From contig CM034546.1 of the NCBI GenBank assembly GCA_020055645.1, positions 122,595,875 through 122,659,874 on the forward strand: DNA of 64,000 nt. Reading direction: 5' to 3'. This DNA comes from Tomocerus qinae (Eukaryota; Arthropoda; Collembola; Entomobryomorpha; Tomoceridae). The position numbers and the translations under genes are program-made. Positions 47,701 through 58,362 of the stretch are shown piece after piece; the stretch's first letter is position 1, and each line of letters opens with the position of its first letter. The notes under the pieces are model-generated. The model saw only the letters and a list, made by a program, of their open reading frames with translations, was not told where the DNA came from and searched no databases.

Positions 47701-50700
47701 TGACACTTCTGCATTGAATTCATCTTTTCTAGAGTTAATATAGTCGAATAACATCATATAATTTCTGTAAGAGTTATCCCAATCTCTCTTTAACCGGAAT
47801 GTAAAATCGGCACCGAGAATCGGAAGAGCAACATTGTGCTCAAATAATGATGCGGTCCTTCCAGCCTCTTCAACAAAGTCTTTGGCCATACTCTCGATAT
47901 TTTGTTCAGTGAGAAGTGTTTTCTCATGGATAAAGTCCAATTTTTCACAAACCTGTGAAAAATAACCACGAATATTTACTAGTCTCCAGTCCGTTACGAA
48001 GTATACTGTTAGAATTATCAATTCGCGACCTTTTTCAAATAATAACCGCAGTGAAAATCGCTTCTGATTGGTCGATGCATTTTTGAAATTGGCCAATCAG
48101 AGCACAGAATTCCATGGCAAAATGTTATATGATTTTCATAAATCATTCCCAGGGGAAATATTTATTTCAACATAGCACTTTGAACTACGGACGTGTGATA
48201 GGGAAATACTGATCCTGTCACTCCATGGGGACTATTTTCAAATCGAGGGGGACATGAAAATCGCTTCTCATTGGTGGATCAAATTTTTTATTGACCAATC
48301 AGAACGCAGCATTTCATTTCAAAATTTTATATGATTTTCAAAAACCATTACCAAGGGAATTATTTATTGCAACATTTGACTTCTGAGACATTATAAACTT
48401 TAGCATGTAATTTTATTATCACCATTTTAAGCTATATACTTACCACATTGCGTACTTAACTCTACGGATGTAACAATACATAATTGTAAGATAATCCACT
48501 GGAAATTTTGGAAAACGTCCCCTACCCCTGTCTTTATCAAGCTGCTATAAACATTGATGTCTCACTTGCTATCCTCTAATAATTTAATACGTTTCCAACA
48601 GTATAGTGGAACAAAATATAGATCTTCAAGGGCAATTCGCTCTCCTTATTAACTCCTTGGGGAGACTAATCATTATGCAGTATGCAGTGACTTGCAGTAT
48701 TGATGATTTATAGTAACAAAATCTACCTAAACCCTATGGTGTGTCTACTGTCTAAACACTCAACATAATAATAGTTGAGTCAACAGTTACTCCTTACATA
48801 GCAAGTAATTAAGATAAATCTCAGAAGTCAAATGTTGCAATAAATATTTCCCTTGGTAATGCTTTTTGAAAATCATATAAAATTTTGAAATGAAATGCTG
48901 CGTTCTGATTGGTCAATAAAAAATTTCATCCACCAATGAGAAGCGATTTTCATGTCCCCCTCGATTTGAAAATAGTCCCCATGGAGTGACAGGATCAGTA
49001 TACTGACTAACACTACAGGGAGCTTATTCTGAGGTGGTAGTAACTTTCGTTGTAGAACTAATCGGTTGTAAAATATAAAGTGGTATTCTGAGAGAGGTTG
49101 GTTGCAAATGGAAGCTTACAACAGGTCAAGAGTTGGTGTAACATTTGGTTGTAACTAATGCAATATCCATGGCGACATGAATTTGCAACCAAATTGTCAA
49201 AAAACCTCAGAATACCTGTTTATTTTTGGTTGCAAGGCCAGCATAACTTTTGGTTATAACTTTAATCCTGCAACCAAAGTTGCAACCACCTCAGAATAAG
49301 CTCCCAGACTAGCATCATCGCAAACTAATACACTATACTCAACTAGTGATGTAAATAAAATTATATTGGATTAACTTGAACAGTGAAGTTGAAACTGAAA
49401 AGATTACAATACACTATTATAGACTAAATTACTTACTGAACAAACCAACTGCTTGCATGTGTTACAAATTTGATTATTACTAACTACTATAAGCAGTCTG
49501 AACAAACATATAATCATAACATTTTGCAATAATATTATCAAAAGTTCAAAGTTAGTTTTATTAGAGTGACAAAAAAGACATATTCAACTGCAAAATTAAT
49601 TCACAGTCAAAACTCAGCTAACATATTACTGCGGCTGCTCTTCCTCTATGGTCACTATCCTAATACAATTTGAGATAAAACAATCAGTAGTTCTAGTAAT
49701 ATAACATATCCGATTCCCTTTGCAATATAATTTCATTTTTGACACTACTGCACTGCGTATTCATCTCTATGAAGAAGTATAAACGAATTAATTAGATTTA
49801 TTTTAAATTTACCTATACAGGTTATCATTGAAAATATTTTGCATATCATTAAAACTTATTTAAGACTAACAAATAATTTTAGCTGACATGCAACGTAGTT
49901 AAATTAATTGCTATATACAGAGTACAATTTTATTACTATTATATTATTATTGTAGCCTTTTCACAGTTTCAACTTCACTGTTCAAGTTAATCCAATATAA
50001 TTTTATTTACATCACTAGTTGAGTATAGTGTATTAGTTTGCGATGATGCTAGTCTGTAGTGTTAGTCAGTATATTTTCCTATCACACGTCCGTAGCTCAA
50101 AGTGCTATGTTGAAATAAATATTTCCCCTGGGAATGATTTATGAAAATCATATAACATTTTGCCATGGAATTCTGTCATCTGATTGGTCAATTTCAAAAA
50201 TCCATCGACCAATCAGAAGCGATTTTCACTGCGGTTATTATTTGAAAAAGGTCGCGAATTGATAATTCTAACAGTAAGAAGTAACCCTTTAGTGTGAAAA
50301 TGTGAATGAAGAGTTTTAAATCATTAAGTAAATACCCGATGATGTGGTCCCAATGAATTTCCTATGAGGTACATAGTATAGAAAGCCTGATGACATAAAA
50401 TTTTAAATTCTTGAGATTCATCCCATCTTTGTACCCAATGGAAATCCCCATGTCTATTTTCAGCCATCCATTTCTTCCAGGCATAATGAATTCTCTGCAT
50501 GTAAATTAAATTATCATCGATTCAATTATTTCTCTTACTAATGCCATTAATATACTGAAATAAGATCTAAGTCACCTACCAATATAATCATTGAGTCTAT
50601 TCCAGAAACTTTTAACAAGTAAGGCAAAAGGCTTCCATAGCCAAAAGGATCTACAGACCAAGAAGTTTGTGGAAAAGTGTTCAAATGGTACTTGAACCAG

Positions 50701-51928
50701 TGCTGACCCTCAACAAGCTGATCAATCATTGAGTAGAGCGAAACAACCGCCTCGTCTGTCATTACCCATCCTCCTGTTACGATTTCGAATCTAAACGTTA
50801 TAAAATACAATGTGAATAATGTTTTTGTTGAAATGTTTTAGTTTTGTCTACCACCTAATACTTATAAACTTAACTTTCAAATTAACGATAAGTTTCATAT
50901 TCATAATATTTATAAGAAATTAGGCCAAAATAAGCAAAATCTTAAAGACCTTTTGTCGTCAATCAATTTTTTCAACTGTTCTTTTTGCTTCCCTGTCGCT
51001 GATGACCACCAGATATTCATGAAAGATGCTTCGCTCCATTGGAAAGTCATATTTGGGTACTGCGTAAGTTTTTCCACTGCCAAATCCAGTATACTGTGGG
51101 TCTTGTCTTCAAAATATTCTTCCAATGTCCAGCCCCATCCTGGATCATTGTGGCTGTGAGGTATGACTATAATCTTTAATGGAAATTTTTCGTTTCCCAT
51201 CTTGAATCGATTTTCAAAAAATTCGTTCCAGAAATAATCTAAAGAATTCGTCCATTCAAACTGTAAACATAATCAAGTATTCACGGTATTACACGTTTGC
51301 ATGCTTTTGCTTATGATTATTTTTAGCTTGATGCATACACCATGTAGTTAATCTTAAAACATCGAATCTAAAAGCGAAAAAAGATGTTATGATTTCTTTT
51401 TTCAAAAGCAAAAAGGAAAAATTCTATATATTTCTCCTTATAATTTGTCGAACTTCTTAGAAATGTTTTTCTGCCTAGTATTGTCTTTGAAAATGCTATT
51501 AATTAATTAATAAAATTTATGTTTACATCAGAAAAGTTAAATTTGGGAAACATTAGATTAGTGTCTAATATTTGTCCAGGAGGATTAATGCGTTTTCCAC
51601 CATTTCCCACATTTGAATCGTCATACACTTCATTTTTGATATTTTCAACTTCCGATGATTGTTGCAACGAGAGTGGAGGAGAGTCCTCAGGAGGAATTTC
51701 TATTTCTGGTTGTACTTCTTGCATTAAAACTTGGTTTTCATAAGTGAATCCAGAGATCGACGAAGACCCCGTTATATTTGCATTACCAACATTCCGGTAA
51801 TAGAAGTAGAATATGACACAGAGTTGCAGCAAAATAGATAACGTGAATATCCTCTTCTTGTTACGACGCCACCCCAATCGAATTCCTCCTTCATTGCCAT
51901 TATACGAAGAGACTGACAGACGCCGCAT
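44721..51928 (-). CDS. Golgi alpha-mannosidase II-like enzyme (GH38), diverged active site
   Basis: Twelve exons splice in frame: 51928-51527, 51260-50950, 50790-50580, 50494-50336, 47952-47674, 47581-47342, 47253-46852, 46711-46481, 46376-46176, 46033-45703, 45586-45458 and 45385-44721, giving 1186 aa (family about 1100-1150). A short basic cytosolic end and the span IFTLSILLQLCVIFYFYY make it a type II Golgi membrane protein. GH38 marks: IPHSHNDPGW (Zn ligands H171, D173), TSWSVDPFG (nucleophile D285), ILGADF (acid/base D410) and ALFAHHDA (Zn ligand H553); the C-terminal part has DDNRGIGQG. Golgi mannosidase II trims two mannoses from GlcNAcMan5GlcNAc2 N-glycans. Differences: HHDAITGT reads HHDASPGV; the HMMPFYSYDIPH stretch is replaced (about 343-354); the CPWKVPP loop is missing after LDF (about 368). 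The exon 2 donor (GTCTTT) is weak but phase-consistent. Confidence 0.92.
48005..50275. repeat. Branched nest of long foldback elements in mannosidase intron 4
   Basis: Three arm pairs are nested: A 48005-48207 with 50073-50275; B 48208-48387 with 48820-48999; C 49002-49410 (interrupted) with 49955-50070. Each starts with an ACTG end (ACTGTTAG, ACTGATCC, ACTGACTA). A and B share interior sequence (GAAAATCGCTTCT, ATTGG...CCAATCAGA, TATATGATTTTCA) and are diverged relatives. Folded, the unit is a three-stem structure A(BB')(CC')A'. The outer flanks ACGAAGTAT and AAGAAGTAA match at 7 of 9. No transposase is present. It fills almost all of an intron that would otherwise be about 110 bp. Confidence 0.85.
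49019..49304. mobile_element. MITE inserted in arm C, CAG target duplication
   Basis: Ends GGAGCTTATTCTGAGGTGGT and ACCACCTCAGAATAAGCTCC are perfect inverted repeats over about 20 bases. CAG directly flanks both sides. The mirror arm at about 50045-50065 holds the uninterrupted sequence (CACTACAGACTAGC when reverse-complemented), which is the empty site. The interior has reiterated GGTTGCAA/GTTGTAA motifs and is non-coding. Confidence 0.85.
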
Positions 51929-52221
51929 CTCTCACGCCAGTAGTTGAGATTTTGGAGCAGCAAGTTTGTTGAATTTTCGTTTTAATTGTTTGACACCCTG
52001 ACCTCGCAGTTGTTAGTTATCAATCAGATTTCATTGTTTTTTTCAGAGAGTTCGCGAATTACTGCTCAAAATTCAAAAATTTAGCCTGTACAAAATTCCT
52101 TCGGATACGAAACTGTAGAATATCCTACACCATACTTGACCATACCGAAAACGACAACCGATAAGAGAATGATGGATAAAATTCGAATTCTATTGAACTT
52201 CTGCACAATATTACCACTTAC

Positions 52222-52310
52222 CTTTTTTGTTGCTATACAGCCCCGGATAGAGTCTCACTTCGTTTTCACTTCACACCGAAAGGAACATTCATAAATAAAA
52301 CTTTGTCGTT
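52222..52310 (-). other. Possible untranslated first exon of the mannosidase gene
   Basis: On the minus strand, AACAAAAAAG followed by GTAAGTGGTA is a strong donor ending at 52222. A pyrimidine-poor but usable acceptor (TTTTGAGCAG) lies before 52061, upstream of the start codon at 51928. The right boundary given here is a guess. Transcript data would settle it. Confidence 0.3.
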
Positions 52311-54807
52311 TTCCCAGATGAGGGGATTTTGAATTTTACGCAGAATAAAATGGTCTTTTTGCGTGAAGTGAAAGGGAAAGTTACACTCAAAACCTAGCTT
52401 ACGGTTAAATAATTGAAGAGGGTTTCATTTCATATCATCAAAACGGTTTAAATCGTGGCGAATCTCACTTAAGAGGCTTACTAAACTTGTTATTATCCTA
52501 TTTATTTAAGTTTAAGTTAATTATCCTAAGTTAGGACAAAAGGGTTAAAAGTTTTAAAACGTTAAAATTATATAACTAATGGAAAATGACATTGACTAAC
52601 AACGTAACAACAAAGGATTCTTACTTTGTTACTTCAGCTTTTAGGTTAGAAATTATGACTTTATTACTTTCCTGTTCAGATGGGGTGTCCTGAATAAGTA
52701 TTTGTTCGGATGGATATTCGGAAGTATTGAATTGACCGTACGGTTTAGCCCTTGAAAATTGGAATGTACGGTTTATGGTTTAGCCCTTGAAAATTGTATG
52801 AATATTATTCATATTTATTGCAGCTTATTTGTTGCTATATATTTGTGATATGCAGGATAACAAACTGAGTCACCGTCACAAAATATTGATGATAAGGAGG
52901 ATGAGACAATCAGACAGTGATTTGAGGAACCGACGGAGGAACTTGACTGGCAGTGGCACTACTCTAGTGTTGTAATGAACAGAGGATTTAGTGTATCTAG
53001 TTAAACTTGAACTGCTGAGTACTGACTGATAATGTAGTTTTAGTATTTACCATTACCACACACATACTTGAGGTACTGTATAAAGTTGCGTTGTATGCAT
53101 AGTATTTAACATTATTACTTATTAGCATTTGGATTTAAACGGCTCTACTTTGCTTAGCATTTGAACTCTTAGGAAATGAACGATATAGGAATTAGCAATT
53201 GGCAAGTCCATAATAATAAAACATGATAAAACGGTGGTGCAAAAGCGTTTGGGTGATATAAATAAAACCCTCATTAAAATTGGGTTCCGAAAGCAGGCAC
53301 CAAGTGCAATATAATTAATTTAATAGCTCAGTATTAAATACTCAGGTGTGTGGGGGACCCTGTATATACTATATCTTCTTGCTAAGTAGGCTTAGTATAG
53401 CTCTAGCTGTACTCGTATGATTTAAATGGTAGGAAATGACGACTAAAAAGAGGTTTATCCTTTTAGCAATATTCTATTTGCATGGCGAGATGAGGCGAGG
53501 ACAACGTGACATTGAAAAAATTAAATTCCACGTTGCAATTGCTGACTGTGTCAAAATACTTATTATATGCAAGCAAGGGTGCAATTTATGAATACATGAT
53601 AACAATTAATTGATACTTATTCAAATAATTTAATCTAGAGCACACAAGTTTAGTTTATATACTGGAGATATTATACCATACCCTAGTTTTAGGTTTATCG
53701 TTGACACAGATTGATACAAAAGTCATGTACCGCAAACCGGAATTTAAAAATTATTGTTGCTCTTATTGTTGCTGTCATGATGGGCAGGTGTATATAATTT
53801 TATGAAGTGTGGAAAATGCCACACCTCCCTACCTTTAAACATCCGATTCGCAAATATAGTAAGTAGTAACATCCAACAGCATTCAAACCATAGAAGGTAT
53901 ATGGATCATACTATATTAAATATTGTTATGCACATTTTTAGTATTAGTTGGACTTTTATTGTGTAGTAATGTAAGGAATTGTAATTTTTAGTTTAGTATG
54001 CAATTTAAATACTTTGTTAGGCTTGTAAACTACAACCTAAGCATTTCTTTGTCAACCCAATTCTTTCCCAATAAACTAACCTTCTCATACCTAAATTCTA
54101 GTTCTTAAAAGTGTAACAATAATATCCTTTGTCCTTGTAAATTCATGTACCGATGGACTCCAAATAAAACACAATCTCTAAATAAAATTACAGGTGTATT
54201 AAAATCAGAGTATAATATTATCTTTTGAATTGGAACAATAAAATTTATTCAGTTAATTTAATTTATATGTGATTGATAAGAAATTATGCTCGAATGAATT
54301 GAAAATGTATGTTTAGTAGACAATAGGCAAGGTAGAGTCTCTCAGAGTCAGTAAACTACAAGAGTCAAAAAGTTATCAAGTAAATAATGTTCTGAAGTGC
54401 TAATTTTGTGCATACGTAACTTGCAGTTAAGTAAATAGTACAAAACAAACACAGTTATCAACTGTTGATTAGTGTAACATATATTCATTGTTTTAACTAC
54501 CTGTCATATGTCCACTTATCTCCGGTATAGACTGTAGTTTAATATATTGCTCACCGTGCACAGTACTTATGTAATTGTAATACATGCATGATAAGAGTGA
54601 CACCATTCAGTATTCCTAAAACCAGAAGTTCAGTCAACTGCAAATTCCATCAATGCAAATAAAATATTACACCACAAAATATAATTACAATCGCTCTCTG
54701 CCTGGGTGAGACTTACCATATAAGGACATGTAAATGGTCATACAAAATAGGTTTCCTACTTCCAATAGTAAGCAATACATCCTACATGAATGAAATTGCT
54801 ATGTAAT

Positions 54808-55035
54808 TTAATTATGCTCACTGGCACATATTCCATCATCTTTATCATCAATCAACCTGCAACATGAAGTAGCATCCAGTAATTCAACCTTGTAATTTCG
54901 CATGTCTCCAGACTCCAGTAAAATCACTAAAAACAAACTTGTGAGAATGAATGGGACGGAGACGGAAATCCTAAATGGCCGTAGTATAGAATAAAAGTGA
55001 AATTGGATTTGAATTCTTGTAAATGGTGAGTTCAT
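54808..55035 (-). CDS. Hypothetical small secreted peptide (weak)
   Basis: A single uninterrupted 75-aa frame runs from ATG to stop. It has a hydrophobic stretch FRISVSVPFILTSLFLVILL (about residues 21-40) that could act as a late signal peptide or membrane anchor. The C-terminal part is short and polar with SCCRL and ICASEHN. No family is recognised. A frame this long can arise by chance in a 64-kb window, and several AG acceptor-like sites lie within it. Listed only because of the signal-like segment plus cysteines. Confidence 0.15.
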   Translation of the reverse strand: MNSPFTRIQIQFHFYSILRPFRISVSVPFILTSLFLVILLESGDMRNYKVELLDATSCCRLIDDKDDGICASEHN

Positions 55036-56109
55036 CTGGATTTATGCGAATTCGGCAAATGATTAACTTATTTCTTCAGGTAGTTTTTATGTTTCCAATT
55101 GTTCTTATTTCTAACTACATTTAACAACTCCAACCTTTTGCAATGAATATAATATATCAAAGGCTCTCTGATATATCAAAGGCTGTATCAGGAAGTTAAT
55201 ACATTCGCGTAAAATATATATTTAAGCTTCTTTATTCCTATAAAAATCTAATTTGATTTGCTCCCTTATATTATAGCAATACTTTAGAAAATACCTAGAA
55301 TAACTTTTTAATCCTTAAAATATCTAAATCGAAAATACTAAAAATCACCATCCCAAAATAAATAGATAACCCTGATTGCAATCATTTTCAAAACTTTACG
55401 GAGAATCGCATTTATTTATTTAGGCAATTAATTTTACAGTGTTGGTAGAATAAAAAGATTTTAATACGTTACAATATTTCCTCGTTTAAGTGTGTTGAGT
55501 TTTGAGTGATAACATGGAAGAACTTCTAATAGGGAATTTCTCACTCTTTCTATAACTGCTACGATTTAAAGGACTTATCGTGTAAGTCATTCTATTTGGT
55601 ATTCATTATTCATATAACATGTCAAATTGAATTCAATACCCTGAATGTCAGTCATGATTCATATCCCAATTCATACAGTCATCTACTTAACTGGAGTGTT
55701 ATTAATGTCTCCGTTTTACATATCAGTTACCTTTGGAGTGATTGATTTCCCCATAGGAGTCAATAATGTAACTATAACATGTAATGTGCTGTATTTATAT
55801 CTGAAGAAAATCAAAATACCTTAGAACAAGTACATATGCAATATTTATGGCGATTTAATGACAACAAATAATCCATTAGTCAAATATTTAAGAATGTACA
55901 GATACCTTAAATTGAAAATAAGTACTTGACTTAAGTATATATAATTTTTGTATTGTAGTACATTGTAGCATTGATGAAAAGAATTTTTTTCTCCAAAGAT
56001 CATGATTATAGCCGAATACTGATGTGTCTGTAAAATGAGATACAACTGATATGAAACTATATCAACACATAAGTATTTGGTATAGGTACTACCTGTATAT
56101 CTTGTCAAT

Positions 56110-58362
56110 TCAAGAATGCAGTCCTTGTACATGCAAGAAACGTCCGGCCCAGATATCTTTCATAACTAAGTAGACAACGTACATGTGGTAAGCTACCCAA
56201 AAGTAATTCAAAAAGAAAACAGCAAAAATTTTTGCAGCAAGGAGACTTCCTTTTCCTTCTTCAAAATCCCGATGGTACAATGAGCCACGGGCAAAAATTG
56301 AAATATGGACTCCGGCAAAAATCAATACCGCCATTAACTGGAAACCAAACCAAAGACGGAGCTTTTGGTAATGCATCTGTTAAAAATGAAAATTATTGTT
56401 AAGATTTATTAGTAGAATATTAAAATTACATCTGACTTCATTGTCATGCTATTGTAGTAATCTATCACATTGCTAAGGATGACTTTTTCTGATTATGTTC
56501 ATTGCAAGCAATAAAATAATTTTTCAACGTTTAAAGTTGGTTTGTTTCAACCAAATTCACTTTGAACAGACAAAACAGTGCTTCTGACCTGGGAGAGCTT
56601 TTTTATGTTAGCCCTAGTGTTTGGTAAGCACATGTGGCACAATTACAGTACTATTTTAATGGCAGAAACTACGTCACGCCTTATGCCCTTGTCACTCAAT
56701 TTCTTACTTATTTTCTCTAAGCGTCTGACACGAAATGAAGTTATGAAGGTGCCCTACTATAATATTCAGTAGTTAGGTTCATGGATAAATGGCATGTAAT
56801 TTCATACGGATACGTAAAGAGATTTCCTATCTGCAAAAGGAACTATCTCTAGAGCTATTGATTTAGCATAGTTAGGCTTTATACTCGATTTTTAGTACTC
56901 ATATTGAAGAAGAAAATTGTCAAAACATGTGCCATATTAAATAGATTACGAAATGCCATAAATGATATATTCCTTGTCATAGACAATTAAAAGTATCATA
57001 ATTTTATGTGTCCATCTAGATTTCCGACCAAAGTGAAAGCTAATCTCATTTGGAAAATCGGTTAATAAGAACTTTCTCTGTTTTTATTAAATTTGACTTT
57101 GCTTCTGGTCAAAAATAACATTTTCCCGATCAGTTCTAGCATATTATCTCTATAATCTATCATTATAAATAAATAAACTTTGTCATGTTACCTGTAAAGC
57201 CCCTTGTAGAAGAATTATTGAAAATATCAATGCTATCACACAGGCAAAGACGAGAAAGCTGGTCCATGTAAGAACAGCAACTTTGTAATAAGAATAAAAT
57301 TATTTAGTCAAACATTGATTTTAAAATCTGCAATTGTGCCATTTTCCAATGCAAGTCAGTGCATTCAGGTGACATCAAATCAATATTAATTAGATCATTA
57401 ATGTTAGGTCTACAGGGACTAGGAGTGATAGTCTCAACATAGAATCTAGGCCAATAATAGTCGCTTTTGTTTACTTATTCATTTGCGGAAATGTCTCATG
57501 TACCTAAATACTAGTTGTTTCATCTAGCTGTACATTTTACATGGGATATGTACATACTCGCACCATACACACCGACATCCTTGCAGTAGAACTAAAAGCT
57601 TTAATATTAACAACAGAGTTCCTATGTGGAAGTACAATAATTGCCTAACAAATCAATTTATTTTCTTACATTGTCCTCCGAATAGTTGTTTGAGCTCCTT
57701 GTCGCCTGTGTCGAGACTTTGCAGCCAGGAATCGTCGCACAGCATTGCTACCACGATATATCCAAATGCAAATATCCCAGCTGTATTCTTTATCTGAATT
57801 AGTCGTAATGCCTCATTAAATATTAACTCTGCTCTTCACATATTGATTCAATTAGACATACCGCGTAAATACCAGATAGATACATATCTTGATAATTTTG
57901 ATATAATAGACATAAATAATAGTCTGAATTTGCTTCAGAAAATTGTCAACATAATTCTGTGGTAAATTCATACCTAAATCAATACAACCTCATAAATTCT
58001 CAACTACATAATAATACAACTTGCTAATTTCTAACCTATCAGCACAATTTCAATTTATATAACTATATCTACCAAAAAATAGATTTCTGTACTCTGTTCT
58101 GTAATTAAGGTATAAAATGCTAATTAAGATTTTGCCATAATCCCTACTGACTAAAATAATTTCGGTAAAATATTTTTAGTAAAATACTCACGATATCAAA
58201 ACAAGCCATTGCTTTGACTAGGGTCGTTGCTTGAAAGCAGAAAGTGAACCTGGGCAGAACGGGAGGACTCTGTCCCCAAGGAACGCCTTCAACATAATCC
58301 TCTTCCCTTGAGATGGGTACTCCTTCCCTTAAAAGGCGAAATTTTTGTGACATAAACATCAT
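56110..58362 (-). CDS. Four-transmembrane protein, paralog 1 (unknown function)
   Basis: Four exons splice in frame: 58362-58192, 57793-57670, 57280-57192 and 56376-56110 (phases 0,1,0), giving 216 aa. The N-terminus (about residues 1-57) is polar and ends CFQATTLVKAMACFDI. Four hydrophobic segments follow: TAGIFAFGYIVVAML, LTWTSFLVFACVIALIFSII, WFGFQLMAVLIFAGVHISIF and AAKIFAVFFLNYFWVAYHMYVVYLV, with a short tail GRFLHVQGLHS. The layout resembles small arthropod tetraspan families such as DUF4728/LAPTM-like proteins, but no diagnostic motif was recognised, so no function is given. The gene at 62910 onward has the same exon phases, an equal 124-nt second exon and the shared NY(F/Y)WV(A/G)Y(H/Q)MY block in TM4. 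Start chosen at the first of two adjacent ATGs; the preceding TTG frame extends only four codons. Confidence 0.75.

Larger units (their letters stand above)
51929..56109. other. Intergenic upstream of the mannosidase gene
   Basis: Apart from a probable non-coding mannosidase leader exon near 52222-52310, nothing was assigned with confidence. A 37-codon open stretch after a good acceptor at about 52856 and a 75-codon minus-strand frame at 54808-55035 are noted elsewhere as weak. Short direct repeats occur near 52730-52800 and 55155-55195. Confidence 0.5.
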
